A stretch of 64,000 nucleotides of DNA, taken from assembly GCA_006937955.1 (NCBI GenBank), contig SSNP01000013.1, positions 5,305,006 through 5,369,005 on the forward strand. The letters are read 5' to 3'. Under the pieces are notes generated by a model. The model did no database searches. It saw only the letters and a program-made list of their open reading frames with translations, and was not told the DNA's origin. The stretch is from Pachypanchax playfairii (Eukaryota; Chordata; Actinopteri; Cyprinodontiformes; Aplocheilidae). Shown here piece after piece: positions 11,901-26,900 of this stretch. Position 1 is the first letter of the stretch. Each line of letters opens with the position of its first letter. A program made the position numbers and the translations under genes.

Positions 11901-14900
11901 GAAGTTCTTCAAAAGAATTAAGACCAAAAACTGAAGTTATTGGCTGTAACTTGACTTCTATGAAGAGCTAATAAAAGTTTAACACAGACTTTTATAATGG
12001 ATAACAACAAGGCTGTGAAGAAGAAAGAGGTTTCTGGGAGATGGTTAGTGGCTTCTGACTCGACTGAGACTATAAAACACGTGGCGTCACATGTAGAAAT
12101 CTAAATGTTCTACATCATTATCATGAGAAAAACCTGATAAAATAGTAGTAATATCTGTAGGGTGGTACACGACCAGCTGTGGACAGCTTAAGACTAAAAT
12201 TTAGGGCTTTGATGTTTAAAACAAAATGTTCAGATTCCACTTTTCTATCCAAGTAATTCTAATTAAAAACTAAATAAATTCAGGTTATCCAGGTGTGATG
12301 CTGGACAGTCAGATCTGTCTCACTGGGTTATTTCATCAGATTTCAGTTGTTTTGATTGCTGAAATAATTTGTGTTTAGTTGTGTAGTAAAAGTTTGCATA
12401 GCAGAGTCTAATCGACTCCGTCTCCGAACGAGGTAAACACAGAGACTATGAACAAAAATTCATCCAGTGTAAATAAAAACCTCTAGTGTCCATCTCAAAT
12501 GTCCTTATTTAGTGACAGCCATGTCTATTTTTTATCAGCTTCTCTAGCAACAGGAAGAAGAATGGATGCAGCTTGTAACTGAAAATTTGTGACACTTTCT
12601 AGCTACTAAACTATAGGGGCAGAGCAGCATCCTTACCAATAACATGTGCTTTGTCTGTATCCTCTATGGAAGAAGAGTCTGATTCTTTTGCAGACTTGTT
12701 GAGGTTCCAAGCCTGGTTGAATATAAATGATCTGAGAAGAACACGAGGTGATTAGCCACAAAATAAAAGAAAAACTCAAACTTGTTTTCTGTATTCAACA
12801 TTTTCTTTCACAACACTTTTTAAAAAGTTTAGGACCTTCTTCATGCACACAGAGCCAATTCCAAAAGGCATCATGAATTAAACAGATCTGCAGTGTTGCA
12901 TCAATCTCACAACAGACAGACAGAATGGAGCGTGTGCACCCACACAGAGACCCCCAGAGGGGCAATTAGAAGATGAATGTAGACTTCTTTGTGTCTCCAC
13001 AGAGCAGGTACGAGTTAAGTTCCAGTAACAAGTCCTCACTAAGTAACCTTACGCTGTCCTGAGGTCAGCTTGCACATTCTGTTACTGGATCATTTCATTC
13101 AGGGAGAAAAACTTTAGCTTTAAATATTTTATTTATCAAATCTTACTTATTCTGTTGGTGAGCAATGGAGTCTGTGTCTGAACTGGCTCTCTGATGCTGC
13201 TGCAAATAGGAGGCCATTTGGTTGGATAGTGGTTGGGTCACCCTGCCGTTTGACTCCTCCTTTTGATGCTCTGCAAACTCCTGCAGCTGTGCCAGGTTGT
13301 GGTGGGAACGACTCATTAGTCGGGGTTTGGAAAAGACGGTGGTGGTTGTTGGATTGAAACCTGGAAGGTGGAGCTGATCGTGGATTAATACTGAGCCTGA
13401 AGGTGCTTTGTTGAGGGTTGCCTCTGAATACGAGATCCTCTTCAGGTGGTCTGGGTTGGAGCGTGTGGATAAGCGAGGAGCCAGGCTGCCCGAGGTCGCC
13501 ATCCTCGTGACTGCATCTCCACTCTGAGAGTCAAGGGAATACTGCATGTTGCTCAAGGGGTTGTTTTCTGATAAGAAGAAACAGAAAATAAATAAAATAC
13601 ATCCGAAAGAACACGACAAACACAAAGTCTTGGTTGCTGGTATCTTTCTGAGCCTGAGGACACTTTTCATGCACAGATTCATGTGACCTCTGGTTTCTAC
13701 GGTACCTAGATCTTGCTGTTCCTGGTTGCTTTGGCGCGCCTTCGTCTGAAGGTGGAACTTGTGCTGATCAGTGCACATCTTCAGCAAATACTGACACGTC
13801 CTGTTGCTGTCTGTCTGGAAAAGGTGCTTAATCTCATCTGAGGTGTTCTGAAGGCAAATCTTCTTTTTCTTTAGGATAAAACACAATCAAATTAAGGATA
13901 GTTTGAATTATTTATACTGTGAGGTATTTATTTCTTGAATTAAGAGAAACTTGCATACTGCAAAGGAAATCTTTTTGGTCTCCCTCCAGGGGAACCTTAG
14001 AGCCGGGGTACGATTTCCATTCAGGACTTCAAAAATGTGCACCCCTTTAGAATAGATACCCAGCATGATGCCCGTCTGAGATCTCTTCTCTGGAAGCACT
14101 CGATGGAAGTGGACTCCGTACTCCGTCAGTCTCTGACTCACCTTGTAGACAAACAACACAAAGTCCTCTTAAATGCTCAAAAACTGAAGTACAGAGAGAC
14201 GAAATGTAAATTAACACGAAGACTGAACATCTCCATATTCTCATTGTTCCAATAAACTGTAGATGATGCTCTGGATAAATTGTAGCTAACTTTTGGCTAA
14301 ATGCTACAAAAAAAGTCTGACTAGACATTTCAGCATGTAAACAAATAGAAAACACAGAGATTTCAGATGAAAATATCAGCAAGAGCTCTAAATATCGGCA
14401 TTCGAAAAACTAATATTGGTCGACTTTTAGTTGGAATTTATGCATAAAAAGACTCTTTGGAGGAAAGGGGTTGTCATTTCTTTCCGGCTTCTTGCTAACC
14501 TTGAGAAAATCAAACTCTGCTTCAGAGTCTGATGCTCCATAAAAGCTGCTGTGCATCTTTGGCAGTTCTTCCCTCAGAGCGGTCGGGTCCTCCTTGTCCA
14601 ACACAGACATTGGCATGTAGTGCTCCAGTCTGAAATAGGTCTTCCCATGAAGCTGCAGCGCGGGACAGAACAACAGATTTATTGTTAATGAAATAGATAA
14701 AAGGGAAAAAGAAGATTTTGGGACTTATAGGATACAGAAAGAATTGAGCACCTCAGGTTGGTAGTCACCAAATTCAGCCTGTAGAGCCAGAGAACCAAGC
14801 AGCAAGGCATTTTCTGTGTTGCAGCGCAACCTTTCCTCTAATATATCCTTCCTCAGCTGCAAATAGTACTGATGTTTGGTCATAGGATGCCTGTTTTCCA

Positions 14901-17900
14901 TAACAACAACAAACATAAACAGAGACATATTTTGTTAAAATGACCTTTGACCTGCAGGTAAACAGATTCACTGTTACTGAAATCTGCACTAACTGTATGA
15001 GGTTGACATCATCGAGGAAAAATTTGACGCGTAAGAAAACAGTAAAAGAGAGGTCAGATCTTCGTTTCTTAGGATCCTCCTTCCATCCCTCTGGGGCCAC
15101 TTTGGTGAGTTTGGCATCGGGATCGATGAAGAAAAACTCGTCGTCTGTGCAGTTTTTTTGGGGGGGATTAAAACTAGTGTTAGTGTAAAAGCACAGCAAC
15201 GTTCAACACTGATACAGGAACATGACCACAAACCGCAACACGTCATTACCTCTGAGGGTTGCGAGGCCAAAGAGATGGTGCTCCACGAGCCCAACGTGCG
15301 CCACCACCATGTCAAAAACATCTTTACAAACTGCCTTGATGTCACAGCTCAGCTCCAGTTTTTGTCCGTTAAGCAGCACCACATCCACCTTCCTCTGCAC
15401 CTCGTCCCCCTTCCCACGTTTCTTGTGTTGGAATAAAAAAAAAAGAATGAGGCAGTAATTAATAAATAGGAAAGAAAGTTACAAGTACATGTCAACTTGA
15501 AAGTAATATTATGTACTTACCATTATCGACGAGGGCACAGTTAAAGGAATGCAGGGCTCACTGGCCATCTTCACAAACTCTGGACCAGGAAAGTTCTGAT
15601 ACATTTGCAAAGACAAAAAAACCCTAAACTATTAAACAGCTTGTATCGCTCCGCAGTAACAGAAACCTTGTTAATAGAGAGATACATTTTGAGACGTTTC
15701 AGGGTCACTAACTGCTGAGTCACCTTGTTTTTGCGGAGTGATATAGTGGAAGGGTAGAGAGGGTCTTGAATGTCCACCATGGGCTCATCTGCAGGGTAAA
15801 AGTTGGCCCTGGACAGCCTTTTAGCCAGATGTGTCTGAAGCCGCTGCACCTCCTCTTCTTGTCTCTGCAGGAGGACTTCAGCTCCAACCAGACCTTCATC
15901 TGCCATCCCCTCATTTTGCCTGCAGAGAAACAACCATGAGCTGCAGAAATCTGTTTAACATATATTAAGCACAAGTTTCAGTGTCAATACTTCCACATAC
16001 AAAAGACATAATATTCCAGCTGGTATTTAGGATGCTGACAGGTTGAAAACATTTTTATTTTTGTTTTTCTGAGAGAAACCAGAAACAACCGGCTGCTCAG
16101 GTCTGTAATGCCTGAGATTTAAGAGATTGAGAATGTGATTGTGACATTAGATGACCTCACTAGTGAAGCATCCTGCTCTGCAACACCACTCGTGTGTGTG
16201 TGGCCGAGAGGACTGAACGGGACAGCTTTGTCTGCGTGTCTGTGGTTTCCCTGCTCAGTTGAGGGTTTTGTAGAGCAACTACAAGTTCAAAAAAAAAAAA
16301 AAAAAGCCCAAAAAGAAGCAGACATAAACACGACAAAACTACTGCTGAGTGCTGGCAGGATTTTATTTATTACCTACTGAATCATCCAGATGAGTCTGTA
16401 AATCATCTTTTCACATGTGCCACAAATATCCAGGAGACAGCTGGAACAGTAATTACTCTGAATGAAGAATTAGCTGCCCACACATAACTAATGGATTTAA
16501 TATAGAAACGTTTTGGTTTGGTGCAGCTGATTGAACAAATACTTAGTGACATAACAGAATAAAACAGCTATAGAAAACCAAAAGATGGAAACTGATATCT
16601 ATTTAAAAGAACTAAGAAAACCGAATGGCTAAAGAAAATAGTCAATTGTACTAATATTATCGTATTATTAATATTATATCAGATTTATGAACATGTTGGG
16701 AGTGATTTAAGATGAGATGCTGTAAACTGTTACCTGTGTCTCTTGTGATTTGTCAGAGGCAAGGCGTCTGATGAAAGTGCCAGCTGAGAGCCGTACCTCG
16801 TCACCTCGGCAGGTTTCTTAGCTGCAAGACACAAGAATATCAAAGGCCTTCATTCTGAATCAAACAGACGCAGCCACCCACCAGGTAGCGCGATGACACC
16901 TGCACGAACATGTTTCAGCACAACAGTAGTTACAGGCCACCTGTGTCAAGTAAAGTCAGAACCACAGATATAACCCGAAAGTCTGCATACAGACTTAAAT
17001 AGATTAATTAGATTAAATCAGCTGATTGAAGTTACCCGTCAACAGCAAGCCGTTACTTATTTAAATAAAGAATAAACAGTTAATGAATGATAACCCTGTA
17101 GATTAATCTGCTAGATGGGATTTGATTCTGAGCAGAGTTTGCACATACTGGTCACATTTCATAAATGACTGATGATGTAAATGTGAGGAACATGAGGAAA
17201 AGCTTCCTCGTGTGTAACTGTTACCTAGCCTGTATTCTGGATCTGAGGAGGTCAGCGAAGGGCTTTCACTGGATGAGCTGTAATCACTGTGGTACCTTTG
17301 GTGGGTGTGAACAGGGTCTGAAAAGAAGAGGAAGTCAATCAGTAAATAACTACAAATAATACAGAAAATCTTTCTATCATGCACATTGTTACTCATCACT
17401 CATTTGGGACGGATTTTAAAGGAGCAATCGCTGTTTTTTTAGAGTCACATCTCAAACTGCATCACTTTTGACACAAAATACACCAATAATTTTTTTTTTT
17501 TTTTTTACAAAAAAAACTTTTTTAGACTGTAACACCAAGACAGGCATTATTAGTCATGCTGTTGGTAAACAGTAATAATGACAGATATGTGAGACGACAT
17601 GAGATGCTAGATTTACAAAGAGTGTGCAGACATGCAGGGACTTTTCTTTGTGTTGTTTGTGCCCTGGTTGCAAGTTCAAACTAGTTCAAAGCATTATTAT
17701 TTTCTTTTTCTATAAAGTACTGCTTCATAAACTTAAAGATAGACTAATTGGTTTTAAGGAAAAAAAAACAACACAGTACTAGATAAAGTTTCAACCTTAC
17801 AGTTTTTGGGGGTTTTTTTGGGTCAAGAGGCAAAACTTGAAAGTCCTGCTCTTCAGTATCAACTACAGCACACATACACAACATTATCCAGTCACTGCTC

Positions 17901-20900
17901 AGGAATTTTAGCTCAGTTTCACAATGCAACAGACCTCTCTTTGTAATGACGTGCATCTCCAGTAAACATCTTAAGTAAAAGCATTTCAGCCTGTCTGTGG
18001 CTACAGTGTTCCTCAGAGGCAGAAATACTGGTCAGACTGTCGCCCAAAATAGTTTTCCCATCTTCCACCGATAAGTCATGAGTTTTTATCTGCATAGTGA
18101 TTCTGTTTGAAATGATTCAAAGTCATTCTTATTTGGCACTTTAAAGCAATATGTTCTTGCTGTTACTTAAAAATATAACCAAAGACATACATGCTGTAAC
18201 CTGCCCATTACTGATACTACCTGATGTGTGAGGACCTTTAAAAGCCTAAAGGGTGGAAAGAATAAAATAATTAAAAGGGAAAAATATTGTGAAACCCATT
18301 TCTGTTTTGAGAATCACTTTATTTTGAAATATGCCACTAAAGAATTGTGAAAAAAGGAAGTCAGGAAACAGAAGCAAAACAAAACAATCCCCCTCCCAGA
18401 ATGAGTTTTAAGTCCCACCCACTCCAGGAATAAAATTTGTTCTTCCAGGTGTTGACCTGTTGATTCACATTCTTACCTTGAAGCTGTATGTTCTAAAATT
18501 TTTGTAATGACTTATTTAGTAATGACATCAGCTTTTCATGGCGAAGCATAGACGCGTCCTCCATCTTTATATTCAATCTAGGATTTCAGCTGACAGTGAG
18601 CATGAGACAGGTCTATGTCCTTTGATTGGTCGTTCTTAGAGAACCACACTTGCTCTGTATTTACCAGTTTAATATAAACTACTCAACTTTGGACAGCGGA
18701 GCATCATGAACGCTTGTTTAAAAGATGCTATGAATTTATTCCCAAAGGGGCTTCAGTCTTTCTGATTAACCTAAATACACATTTATCTACTTAGACATCT
18801 TAAATTGGGATTATTTTAAATCTGATACTTTCAGTGTAAAAGAAAAAATTCCCTCCAAATACACAAAGAAAAACCGTCATGTTTCCAATCAAGTTAAAAG
18901 ACTCAGAGGGAAAAATATACACTAAAAAATTTAAGAAATACTGAGTTCAAAAATATAATAATGTGGCAGAGTCCACTTAAAAAGCAACATTTGGAAAATG
19001 TTTAGTGTTTCATTTTTGACATCATTCAAAGTAAGATGAGTTTAGTCGATTTACTGAAATAATTATAAACTTTTTAATATATTTTCTTCCTAACAAAGAA
19101 ATCTACAAAACAACTGTGAAAAATATGAGGTTAATGTTTTCCAAAACGGAAGGGAAAAACTTCTCCCAGCTTCCTTAAGTCTTCTCTCCTTCAGTGTTTT
19201 TCTTACTGGGCCTGCTTGAGATCAAAGCTGAGTAACCTGCTGCCAAGAGCCGGAAAAGTCCAATAATGTGAGGAATTCCACCATCCTCTATGCATGACTC
19301 CAATTACAGACTCCAGGTCGACCAAAGTTTCTACTCATTGAAGCATCTTGGCACAAAAACAAGGAAGGGGAGGAGTTACCAAGTCACAAGAGAAGATAGA
19401 GGTAGTAGGGTAGGAACATGCCTCTGCACACAACATCAACATCTGCAAACACGTACATAGAAGCACGAGAAGCGATGTGTGTGTGTGTGTAAAACTCTGA
19501 AACCACTGCAGTTCCATCACTTTCCTGCAGAGGAAAAAGAAGCAGGAAAAGGAAAGAAAGTCTTTGCCAAGTTACACACTGATGTGTTTTAATAGGACCA
19601 ATTATGCAATGACAAGTTAACTCTGGGATGTTAAACAGATACATTATGGCTCTAATCTTTAGAGTAATACTGAGGTTGATTTGGAGACATTTTTATCATA
19701 AATGTGAAGCTTTCTGCGTTAAACTTACACTAATAATTCTCTAATTCTTTTAATCCAGAACATTTTATAATAATTTGGTTAAAATGTGTGCAAGAGAACT
19801 TGTTCCTGCACATCTGTCTTCCTGTACAGCGCTGGTCCAGATTCAGAATTAAAAACAGTGTTCAAACAGCTTGATATATGAAGATGTGACTGAGTGTGTG
19901 ATGGTTAGGGGGTTCCCGGGTTGTGGAAAAAGCAACGCATGATCTTTGAAGGTGGATCAGCTCAGCAGCTGATTCAGATTTGGTAACAACTCACTGTGCA
20001 GGTCAGGTTAATAAATCTTTAACGTAAAGTGTTTAATTTTAATTTCACACAGCAGGAACATTTCAGCCATATTGAAGTGTGTTTCTGTGTAAAATTAGAC
20101 AGTTTCGTGAATGGCCTCAGTTAGGAAAAACAGAGTTTACGTCCAATAGGACAGTTCAGCTAGCGCCTAGTACAAACACAGCTAAGATTAAACAGGTTTG
20201 CTGTCACCTGAACACTGAAGGTGATATTCCTGCTTCTACATAACAGTATAATGCAGTTTGGTTTTGGCCTTGATGCATTCCGAATTCCCAGTTTTAGTTG
20301 ATCAGTGTTGTTGGACATAAACTCTATTTTTTCCCCAAACTGAGGCCTTTCCATTAGCAATCTACACTAGCCGTGTTTACATGTGCAAAATGTCTTTAAT
20401 CTGATCATTGTTTGTTTTAGAATTTGACCGTGTCCAACCGTTTACATGAGCCACACGTTTGATTGGGTTAGCTCATTTTGACATGCGCAGAACTATCTGA
20501 AATACCGGAAATGGCCGTAGAAGAAGCAGCAGCAGACTTGCGTTGTAAACAAACATGGCTGCATCTTCTTCTGAGCGTGTTTTTATTTGTTCTGGAAAGA
20601 TTTTTACATCTAAACCTCCAGCAACGCATTTGTGTCCTAAACTGGCTAGTTTTGTTTAACGCCCGCCATGTTTTCATCCAGCATCTGTAAACGCCAACGT
20701 AAGATACGTCAATGCAGAACGTAACAGACATGACCTACATTCGGAATAAGCATTTACATGGACAGAGCTCGGATTAACTATCAGCATAACCTTCCTGTCT
20801 CGATTGGGAAGAAATTTTGATCTGAACGAGTGTAAGTAATCTGAGCAGCATGTTTACATGAAGCTTTTTTATTCTGATTAGGCTTTTATTCTGATTAACT

Positions 20901-23900
20901 GTGTCCATGTAAACACCACTAATGAATATGATGTTAATAATTTGAAACTTTCCCACAAAAACAGACTTAAAATTGGCCAAAACATTTAAAAATATTTGAC
21001 TTTTTTGTCAAATCTTCAGCGAGCTGTTAGAAGAACTAATGATTGAATCCATTAAGGCCCTAAATGTAAATAACAACCTGGGGGTTAGAAAACAAAAGGT
21101 TCCCAATGTTTACCAACTACAAAAAGTAGAAACTCATTACACACATCACAAAAGTGCGTTAACAGTAACTTTAAACTGTTACAACTTAAAACTACATTAG
21201 TCAAAGAGCTGATATCGTGTCATTGTAGCATTTTATCAAACAACAACATTCTGTAAAAAGCAAACAGGAAAGGGAGGAGGAAGAGCAAAACTCACTGGAG
21301 GTGAAAAGTCACAGTTGAAGAAAATTATGCTTGCTTGGTGGCTAGCTCAGCATTAAAAATAGCAGCCAGAAGAAGCAAGGAGGCTGAAAACAGATGTGGA
21401 AAGGAGGGGGGGGGGTAGTCTGGAAGAACAGAGAAATGAGGGAAGAGAAGGAAAGACAGAAGACAGAGGTTTATTATATGAAGCTAACCAAGCTCCTCCC
21501 TTCTTTCCAGGTGGCCTTCAAGCCCATGTGGCTACACTTCTTAAGACATTGTGTTAAAGCAGCTGCCTGTGGAGATTTAACCAAGAACGCTACAGGCTTA
21601 TGAGAAAAACATAAAGCTCTTGAGGCTGACTAATAGAGTACAAACAGTATAATGAGGAAATACTAAATAGTACATGGGCACACAGGTATGTAAAGAACAA
21701 CAGAAAATAACACAGAATTAGACTGGCCTGTAATTAGAATCAATTTGGCAACCTTCGTGTCACCGACTCGTTCCCTGTGCAAACACAACTGCCTGATCAA
21801 CACCAACGACGCGTCATTCGAGCCAGATTTCAACCCACATAGCAGTTACACACAGCTGATTACAAGTTCAAGTGCCTGGCTGCTCACATTATACCGCCGC
21901 GGTCACCGTTTCCCTTTAAAAACCTCCCAGATTCAGCAAGTGGATTTACCATCTGCTCCACACTTTAATCACAAGACAGATTCATTTTGACTCATTCTTT
22001 ACATGATAATAACGTTGTCTTCAAGTAGATTTATTGCAGATGAGACAAGAAGGTTTTTGTTTAGATTTGTGACCCATTGGAAACATAATGCCTCTATAGA
22101 CTACGCCATTTCTTGCACGTTCTAACAATGTACTGTTCATTAAGGTGTGTCTACACAATCCTGATGTTGTGCAAAACTAAAGACAAAGCATTTGTCATGT
22201 TTGATGAGTTACAAACAGGAAGAGAGCAGAATGAAGTTGTTAAAAAATGCTTTGAGATTTGTAGACGTCACCATATGTAGGATGTGTATATGTAATGTGT
22301 TTGGTTTACTAGCAGCTTGTCATTGTGTGCTTCTATGCTGATGATGTAAAAATGTTCATACAAAAAGCATCTTTGTTCAAGATAAAGAGAATTTAGGTGA
22401 GATTCAATCAATATTTACAAATTTTATAAATAAAAGCAACACACTTTGGAAAAAAACAAAATATTTAAGCTAATGTCATCTGGTGTCGAGTTAAAGGAAG
22501 TAGAACAAGTTCAACATGAACTCATGTATCAAAACATCACAGTGATTCTGAACAAACCCAAAAAAACCTGAGTGGTTTTATCTTAAGTTCAATATATAAA
22601 CAGTAAAATTAACAATAAAGGTTATAAATCTGGATTGAGACTGTTGAACCAAAGAATGTTATATTGTTTTGATCATTACAGAAATATTAAAAAAAAATGT
22701 TTCATTCATTAAAAACACCAGCTGGATATCATGACAGTTATTACTGCATGTTCTGCCCTACTCGAAGCTAAAAATCTGTCATTTTAACTAGTTTATGATC
22801 ATGTATGTGTTCAGTCTAAGACACCTAAAGCAAAATATGGGGTAGAAATACAGTTAAAAGAGAGAAGTGGTGCTAACGCTAACACTTTAAACTCCTGGGA
22901 AAAAACCTAAATTTCATCAAAATGTACATTAGTTAAAGATTTTATTACTCACCATCAACTGCTTGTCGTAGTACTTCGAGTTTTCTCTGTCTTTCCTTGA
23001 ACTTGTCATAAGCACTAGGGAGTCCTGAGCCAACAGACTGGGCCGAGAAGTGATGAGACCTTCGATTCTGAAGCCCACCAAACTCAGAAAAGCGATAATC
23101 CACATCCTTTGATGTTGACAGAGGTGATTTGCGCATGCCCACAGAGTGCGTACTTAGAGCAGTGCTGCCTCTACGTGCATCCTCCAAAGCCCCAAAACGA
23201 AGAGCTTCTGGGTCAATATAAGCCAAATCAACAGAGGAGGCCCAGTTCTTTCTGGGCTGGCTTGGCCCTCGGTCCCAATTTTGGTAGGGTAAAGACCTAC
23301 GGTCCAGTTCCACAGGGCGGCCCTTCATCTGGGGGTGAAGAGGGTGCAGATGGGGATAGGAGAGCTGCTGCTGCAGTGAAGGGGCTTTGGGGTAAAGTTC
23401 TGAGGGGCAATCAGGGTTTGTGTGATATTCAGATGAGGGTTGTGGACCTAAACTCTCATCCCCTTTCAGCAGCAAGTCCTGGATTGGCAGCGATCCCATA
23501 GAACGACTGAGACCCCGATTAAGAGCTGTCTGTTCCTGTGTTCTGGCTTTGTAGCGCTCCAAAACCCTGGGGGCGGCACTTCGCCCTGAAAACAAGGAAA
23601 ACTTTATTAAAGTCTCAACAAAAGTTTAAGAAGTACTCACACTCTTTAACTAGACTATAAACACAGTCATATAAACACTAAATAATGAATGTTGTTTCTT
23701 TCAAATGTCTGTAACCTTTAAGTCTGATTCAGATATTATTCAAAATCTCAGTTTTTTAACAGGAAGCGACACTTCAGAGGCCAAATGTGACTGAAAAGGG
23801 GCAAAAATGTCTGTGTTTATGTCTTTTGCAACTGGTGCACATATCAAAAACTGAGACTAAACATTTTAAGGAAACTCCAAATAATGAGGCAGAGTAAAAC

Positions 23901-26900
23901 AAACAAACAAAAAGGAGAAAAGCCACTTTTTAACTGAAGTACACCATATTTTCATCCATTAATCCATGATTATACAACAGGGTGGGACACTTTTCATGCT
24001 GACACTAGTTGAGAGGTGTGGTTCACTCCACAGAGGTCAGGCTGTAAATGCTACCACACTTCACTTCTCAGTTTTACTACTGTGATGTTGCCATCATAAT
24101 GTCACCAAACACAGTACTAAAAAAAGAAACTCGAAGAAATCTGAGCAGAAAATGATTCCTTCAGAGGAAAGATATGAACTCATGCTTGTAGTTTCCCTTA
24201 CGGGTGCCTGGTGCTCAACCAGAACAAAGTACTGATACAAACAGCAAACCAGCCGCTTCACTGGTGAATAAAAAGCATGTATCTAATCAATATCACGCTC
24301 TGCTTACATAATCAGGATGACAACCATGGTGCTCATGTGCTCTGCTCTTCTATCCCTGGCCTGAACAAATTCCAGAGTTCTCCCAGAAACCACTGAGAAG
24401 GTTTGCTCATATTTTCCGAAATTTAACCCGAATTTGAGGTTGTGGTGTGTTTTTCCTTGTATGCTTCTTTTTTTTTTTTTTTCTTCCTTTCTCGAAACTC
24501 AGGCTTGAGAATGTTAGGGATGAATGGTGTGACAGCAAAGGAAGTAATTTACTTCCAATTCTCTTTACACAAACTTTTACAATACAGTTTATCCAATCAA
24601 AACACACCGCTGAGCACTTAATGTCCAAGTCTGTTATGAAAAGGGGGAAATTAATAAAGTCAAATGTTATGATAAAACCCTCCACCCACCTCCTAATGTG
24701 CTGTAGTGCCAAAACATTTCAACATAAAGATAAAAGGTTTAAGATGCATTAAACCTATCCTGTGGTTTCTGACCTGTTGAACAGGTGGTAGAAACCCATC
24801 AGAAACCTGCTGACTAAAAGCAAACAGTAGCTTTGATATTTTAAGCTACTTTGATTTAGTTGTTTAACAATAAAGTTTAGTCAAAAGTTTATTTAAAAGG
24901 GCTAAAACAGGGGTGTCCAGGTCCAGGCCGCATATTTCCCTGATTCAACAAGCCTGATGCAAACCATCAGCTTGTTATTAAGTCCTGCAGAAGCCTGTTA
25001 ACGACCTCTTCATCTTAATCAGGTGTGTTAAATCAGGGAAACATCTAATACACGCAGGATAGTGGCCCTCGAGGCGTGGATCTGGACATTCCTAGGCAAG
25101 AAGAAGAGCACTTCAAGTGTTTTATCACCAGAAACCACAGAGGAAGATGCATTAACATCCATGTTTAAGTAAATCTGCAGATGTTTTCATTCAAAGTGAT
25201 TTACAAGTGGGGACTAATATTAAAGCTTCAGTATAATAAAGCTATGCTTTCCTGTTTATACTGCAATCCTGGTATTTTTTTATGCGTCTAAAAAGTTGAA
25301 AGTGAGAACACAAATGTCAACGATATTCTTCACCCAACTCTCAAGTAAAATGTCCTGCTAATCACCGTGTTAGATGATGTGCAAATGTTGCAGGAATCTT
25401 CTGGAGCACTGTGATAAAAACATGGAGGTTCTGCATTATGTGCCCTTTAAACAGACACTTCCCTCCATCCTCATGTCACTTTTTATATTGTTATAAGGTT
25501 ATATCAGCAGCAGATTTATTCTGAGGAGATGAAGTCTCTTGTGGTGCACCAACAGAAAAGCAATAGGATGTGAAAATAAGTTCCAGTGAGGTGAGATTCA
25601 ATCTAAAAATGTGGCATCCTCAAGATATTCATTTGAAAATACAAACAGAAGGATGTTGTGGTTTATAGTGCAACAAGCTGCAGAAAGTTCAGGTAAATAA
25701 CTTGTTTTTAAAGCCACTTAAAAGACTTTCAGCTCATAGCTGCAGTTCTTCTTTGTCTTGATCAGAATGTGAGTGCTGGTCTTCTTACCGGGTGGCAAAC
25801 CTTTGCCTCTCAGTCTTTCTCGGATCTCTTTACTCCGCTCTGGAAGAGACTCTCTATCTGTCAGCAGACCATCCAGCTGAGAAAGAAAAACATGGAGAGA
25901 GTTAACGAAGAAAAAACTGTAAAATAAAACTAAATAGGCCAAACAAGCAAGGAAAAGTATGTCCACCTGACTGTCATGATATACCCCGTAATGTTTTATC
26001 AACAAGAGTTCTATTGTTCGTTATGTAACCCAAATGTCTACTGTGCATAGAACAGAGCATGGAACTGTTAAGGGAAGATTTGCAGTGAAACATTTCTTAT
26101 GAGCTGTTAACATGATGCTACACCGTGTTTCATAACTCCACTGTGTACCTGAGAGAGGCTGCCGAGCACCAACCGGACCAGTTTTCTGACGCAGGAGAAG
26201 GGCGGGTCATAACTGGAGTTTCTGATGTGTTTGCTGCAGATGTCCAGCACCGTGCGCAGCGTCATACGACTCATCGTAATATCATCGCACATGTTGAGGA
26301 GCAGACTGTTGAGGTGCTCCCCCAGCTTCATGGGCTGCAAAGGAACAGAATGAGAGGACATTAATAAACGCAAAAAAATACTGTCAACTTTTATTTAATT
26401 ACCCAAATCTAATATAATCTTGTTGTTTTAAAAGGATCTCTGTATTCACTTTTTTAATTGCGATGCAGAAACTACAAAGTACAGACGGAAATAAATTCAT
26501 GTCTTTTATGACACACAGTCATTCCAGGTGTGATAAGGACATTTTAAGGAGCTTCCTCATAGGTAAGTGAAGGGTCATAGTCCATGAGAATGAACCCTTC
26601 AATGAGATGAAATAGTAAACCTGAGTGTGAGTCACAATGTCACAAGGTGGCACTTTTTCACGAACGTGACCTCACTGTGTTTTACACCTGACTGATCTTG
26701 TAACTCTGAAGAAAAAACTGACCATCTCCACATTCTGCTACATTCCCATCTCTCACTTCTCCTTATCAAGATCAGATGATTAGATAGAGACTAACTTGAA
26801 ACTAGCCTGTAAACACTAATGTATCAGGTATTTAGCTGTGAAACGGCATGTTTCAACCAAATATAACAAATTACTGACCCGTGTTATAAATGATCTTTCG

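Larger units (their letters stand above)
17863..22952 (-). other. ptpn13 intron 6, main part
   Basis: About 5 kb without a gene, AT-rich, containing a short GT run (about 19478), a MITE with GTGTTTACATG ends (20368-20921), an oligo-G run (about 21409-21416), and on the plus strand a decayed reverse-transcriptase fragment (about 22315-22480). Confidence 0.7.

Noticed and set aside
14774..15458. Several overlapping open frames on both strands
   Set aside because: All are shadows or intron read-throughs of FERM exons. Only the minus-strand frame with KLTKVAPEGWK and FLDDVNLIQ belongs to a gene.
15667..15723. Extension of ptpn13 exon 9 by 19 in-frame codons to the next donor
   Set aside because: The donor AAG/GTGACT at 15723 is stronger than AAG/GTTTCT, and no family similarity is visible in the extra residues. 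It remains possible as an alternative donor.
23109..23501. A 130-codon plus-strand open frame
   Set aside because: It is the antisense shadow of the long ptpn13 exon 6, whose minus-strand reading is family-like and in phase.
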